A stretch of DNA of 64,000 bases from Variovorax paradoxus (lineage in GTDB: Bacteria; Pseudomonadota; Gammaproteobacteria; Burkholderiales; Burkholderiaceae_C): NCBI RefSeq assembly GCF_024734665.1, contig NZ_CP102931.1, positions 1 through 64,000 of the forward strand. The letters are read 5' to 3'. This document shows positions 61,487 through 64,000 of the stretch, in pieces. Position 1 is the first letter of the stretch. Each line of letters starts with the position of its first letter. The notes under the pieces are model-generated. The model did no database searches and was not told where the DNA came from. It was given only the letters and a program-made list of their open reading frames with translations. The position numbers and the translations under genes were made by a program.

Positions 61487-64000
61487 GCTCCTTCGGCCAG
61501 CGCTTCGAGTTCGGCCGCGCGCTGCGAGTGGCCCGCCGCGCGGTGGTCGCGCGCCAGCAGCGTGTACATCGTGGGCAGCACGAACAGCGTGAACAGCGTG
61601 CCCACCAGCATGCCGACCACGATCACCAGGCCGATGCTGAAGCGGCTGTTGGCGCCCGCGCCGCTGGCAAACAGCAGCGGCACCAGGCCCATCACCATCG
61701 CGGCCGTGGTCATCAGGATGGGGCGCAGCCGGATGCGCGCGGCCTCCTCGATCGACGCGCGCCGGTCGAAGCCCTTGTGCATCTGGATCTCGTTGGCGAA
61801 CTCCACCATCAGGATGCCGTGCTTGCTGATGAGTCCGATGAGCGTCACCAGCCCGATCTGCGTGTAGATGTTGATGGTGCCGAAGCCCAGTGCCAGCGGC
61901 ACCAGCGCGCCGCAGATCGACATCGGCACGCTGATCAGAATGATCAGCGGGTCGCGCAGGCTCTCGTATTGCGCGGCCAGCACCAGGTAGATCACCACGA
62001 TGGCGAACACGAAGGCCATCACCAGTGCCGAGCCCTCCTGCGTGAACTGCCGCGCGTCCGACTGCCAGTCGTAGCTGAAGCCGGCCGGCAGTTTTTTCGC
62101 CTCTTCGCTCAGGAAGGCCACCGCGTCGCCCATGGTCACGCCCGGCATCGGAATGGCCTGGAAGGTGGACGCATTGAGCTGGTTGAACTGCGTGAGCTTG
62201 TTGGGGCCCACGCTGGTCGACAGCTGCACCAGGTTGGCCAGCGGCACGGGCTGGCCGCTCGCGCTCTTCACGAAGTAGCGCGACAGCGCCTCGGCCGTGA
62301 GCCGCTGCTCGCGTGGCGACTGCGGAATCACGTCGTAAGAGCGGCCGTCCATGCCGAAGCGGTTGACGTAGTTCTCGCCCACCAGCACCGCCAGCGTGTC
62401 GCCGATGGACTTCATCGTCACGCCCATGCTGTTGGCCTTGGCGCGGTCCACGCGGATCTCGACCGTGGGGTTGTTGAACTCCAGGTCGCTGTCGACCACG
62501 GCGAACTTGCCGCTGTCGCGCGCCGACTTCTTCAGCGCCTCCATCGCCTCGAACACGGCGCGATGGTCACCCGCGCTGCGAATGACCATCTGCACCGGCA
62601 GGCCACCGGTCGAGCCCGGCAGCGAGGGCAGCTGGAACGCGAAGACGCTGCTGCCTTCCACATCGTTCATGCGGCCCTGTGTGTCGCTCTGGATCTGGTC
62701 GGCGTTGCGCTTGCGGTCTTTCCAGTCGGACAGCTGCACGCCGCCGATGCTGTTCGAAACGCCGTCCGAGCCGTTGATGAGCCAGCGGCCGGTGTTCTCG
62801 GGCAGCGTGGCAAAGACCTCGTCCCACTTCTTGCCGAACTTCTCGACGTAGTCGATGTTGGCGTGCTGCGGCGACTTGATGGCCGTCAGCACCATGGCCT
62901 GGTCTTCGCCGGGCGCGAGCTCGCGCTGCGCCGCGTTGTAGAGGAAGGGCAGGCTCACCAGCACCAGCGCCGCGAACGCGCCGGTCACCCAGCGGTGATG
63001 CAGCGACACATCCAGCAGCCGGCCGTAGCCCGTGGCGAGCCTGTGGAAGAAGGCTTCGGCGGCGCGCGCCATGCGGCTGCCCGTGGTGTCCTGCGGCAGC
63101 AGGAATGAGCTCATCACCGGCGACAGCGTGAGCGCTATCACGCCCGACACCACCACCGCACCCGCCAGCGTGAAGGCGAACTCCTTGAAGAGCGAACCGG
63201 TGAGCCCGCCCATGAGCCCGATGGGCGCGTACACCGCGGCGAGCGTGAGCGTCATCGCGATCACCGGGCCGGCCACTTCGCGTGCGCCGATCAATGCGGC
63301 CTGCACGCGCGACTTGCCTTCTTCTATGTGGCGATGCACGTTCTCCACCACCACGATGGCGTCGTCCACCACCAGCCCGATGGCCAGCACCATCGCCAGC
63401 AGCGTCAGCAGGTTGATGCTGAAGCCGAACAGCAGCATCAGCGCGGCCGCGCCGAGCATCGACAACGGAATCGTCACCACCGGAATGAGCACCGCGCGGA
63501 TCGAACCCAGGCACAGGAAGATCACGATCACCACGATGGCGATGGCTTCCAGCAGCGTGTGTCGCACCTCGTCGATGGAGGCCTCGATGAAGCGCGCCAG
63601 CTCGAAGGGCAACTGCACTTCAACGCCCGGCGGCAGGTTCTGCTTGATGCCGGGCAGCAGCTCGCGGATGCGCTTCACGATCACCAGCGGGTTGCCGTTG
63701 GGCGCGGCCTGCAGGCCGAGGTAGATGGCGGGCATGCCGTCCATCGTCGCGCTGCTGTCGGCGCTGGCCGCGCCCAGCTCCACCGTGGCCACGTCGCCCA
63801 GGCGCACGATGGCGTCGCTTCCACCGTCGGTCTGGCGCTTGATCACCATGTCGCGGAACTCGGCCACGTTCACCAGGTCGGTGTTCACGCGGATGTTCGA
63901 CACCACGTACAGGCCCTTCACCTGTCCGGGCGCGGCCTGCACGTTGTTCTGGCGCAGCGCGTCGGCCAGCTCGCCGGCCGAGATGCCGCGCGCGGCCATG
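61483..64000 (-). CDS. RND efflux pump inner-membrane transporter, HAE1 type (5' end outside window)
   Basis: The 839 codons present are the C-terminal part of an AcrB/MexF-like transporter of about 1030 residues; the first ~190 residues lie beyond the window. Visible are the membrane block FLCLGSIRAVLIPVVTIPLS and the proton-relay helix LAMVLAIGLVVDDAIVVVEN (two Asp). Also seen are the periplasmic docking regions and the second membrane block FVFAIVVIYLVLAAQYESLR. It exports drugs or solvents with the NodT protein; the membrane fusion protein should lie upstream. Confidence 0.93.
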   Translation of the reverse strand, partial: MAARGISAGELADALRQNNVQAAPGQVKGLYVVSNIRVNTDLVNVAEFRDMVIKRQTDGGSDAIVRLGDVATVELGAASADSSATMDGMPAIYLGLQAAPNGNPLVIVKRIRELLPGIKQNLPPGVEVQLPFELARFIEASIDEVRHTLLEAIAIVVIVIFLCLGSIRAVLIPVVTIPLSMLGAAALMLLFGFSINLLTLLAMVLAIGLVVDDAIVVVENVHRHIEEGKSRVQAALIGAREVAGPVIAMTLTLAAVYAPIGLMGGLTGSLFKEFAFTLAGAVVVSGVIALTLSPVMSSFLLPQDTTGSRMARAAEAFFHRLATGYGRLLDVSLHHRWVTGAFAALVLVSLPFLYNAAQRELAPGEDQAMVLTAIKSPQHANIDYVEKFGKKWDEVFATLPENTGRWLINGSDGVSNSIGGVQLSDWKDRKRNADQIQSDTQGRMNDVEGSSVFAFQLPSLPGSTGGLPVQMVIRSAGDHRAVFEAMEALKKSARDSGKFAVVDSDLEFNNPTVEIRVDRAKANSMGVTMKSIGDTLAVLVGENYVNRFGMDGRSYDVIPQSPREQRLTAEALSRYFVKSASGQPVPLANLVQLSTSVGPNKLTQFNQLNASTFQAIPMPGVTMGDAVAFLSEEAKKLPAGFSYDWQSDARQFTQEGSALVMAFVFAIVVIYLVLAAQYESLRDPLIILISVPMSICGALVPLALGFGTINIYTQIGLVTLIGLISKHGILMVEFANEIQMHKGFDRRASIEEAARIRLRPILMTTAAMVMGLVPLLFASGAGANSRFSIGLVIVVGMLVGTLFTLFVLPTMYTLLARDHRAAGHSQRAAELEALAEGA

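Overview
The window is GC-rich (apart from one short AT-rich patch), densely coding DNA from a beta-proteobacterium. The gene mix suggests Burkholderiales, family Comamonadaceae, probably close to Variovorax: two Bug-type tricarboxylate-binding proteins, LivFGHMK operons with acyl-CoA ligases, a PQQ alcohol dehydrogenase and FecI/FecR-type sigma systems. The genus is inferred from gene content, not from a database match.

Region 1 (1-29.8 kb) is the accessory core. A type II secretion system (T2SS) operon gspG-K-L-M-D-E-F is tightly overlapped. It is followed, after a terminator, by a secreted PstS-like phosphate-binding protein, the likely cargo. Next comes a three-gene signalling operon: a periplasmic STN-TonB_C-like protein, an ECF sigma factor and a FecR-like transmembrane regulator. 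This is the layout of the Pseudomonas aeruginosa VreA-VreI-VreR (PUMA3) system, and a good candidate PhoB box lies in front of it. A stand-alone DUF4880 (FecR N-terminal) protein then overlaps a 13-kb gene for a 4337-residue filamentous-haemagglutinin-like exoprotein with an N-terminal TPS domain and a DUF3739-like C-terminus. A second, orphan ECF sigma factor and a Phd-antitoxin/transposase-N-terminal fusion protein follow. The missing T2SS parts, gspC (minus strand) and gspHIJ (plus strand), close the island. The simplest reading is a phosphate-starvation-induced secretion island, equivalent to Hxc/PUMA3 but with its own additions: a secretin carrying a SPOR-like tail, an extra sigma factor, a DUF4880 leader protein and the Phd-transposase fusion. 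No TpsB transporter and no prepilin peptidase lie in the window.

Region 2 (29.8-31.3 kb): an AT-rich patch with a DnaA-trio-like repeat and near-consensus DnaA boxes lies between gspJ and a four-helix-bundle stress protein; a small unknown gene follows. Region 3 (31.3-39.2 kb): a xylFHG-ROK xylose operon behind a perfect palindromic operator, a GAF-Fis regulator, and a divergent quinohaemoprotein alcohol dehydrogenase. Region 4 (39.2-44.6 kb): a secreted 808-residue protein coupled to a DUF3142-like protein, a Bug protein and a multispanning membrane protein.

Region 5 (44.6-55.8 kb): a minus-strand operon runs acyl-CoA ligase, livG, livH, livM, livK-type binding protein, livF and a PaaK-like ligase, consistent with import and CoA activation of a carboxylic acid. 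A divergent Crp/Fnr regulator with a palindromic operator, a coupled unknown gene, a short-chain dehydrogenase and a small unknown gene follow. Region 6 (55.8-64 kb): a B3-type metallo-beta-lactamase-fold protein, a second Bug protein, a VOC protein, sodB with a SufR-like regulator, and an RND efflux operon cut by the window end. Three places carry inverted repeat elements (45.9, 50.5 and 55.9 kb). I saw no tRNA, rRNA, CRISPR array or intact insertion sequence.
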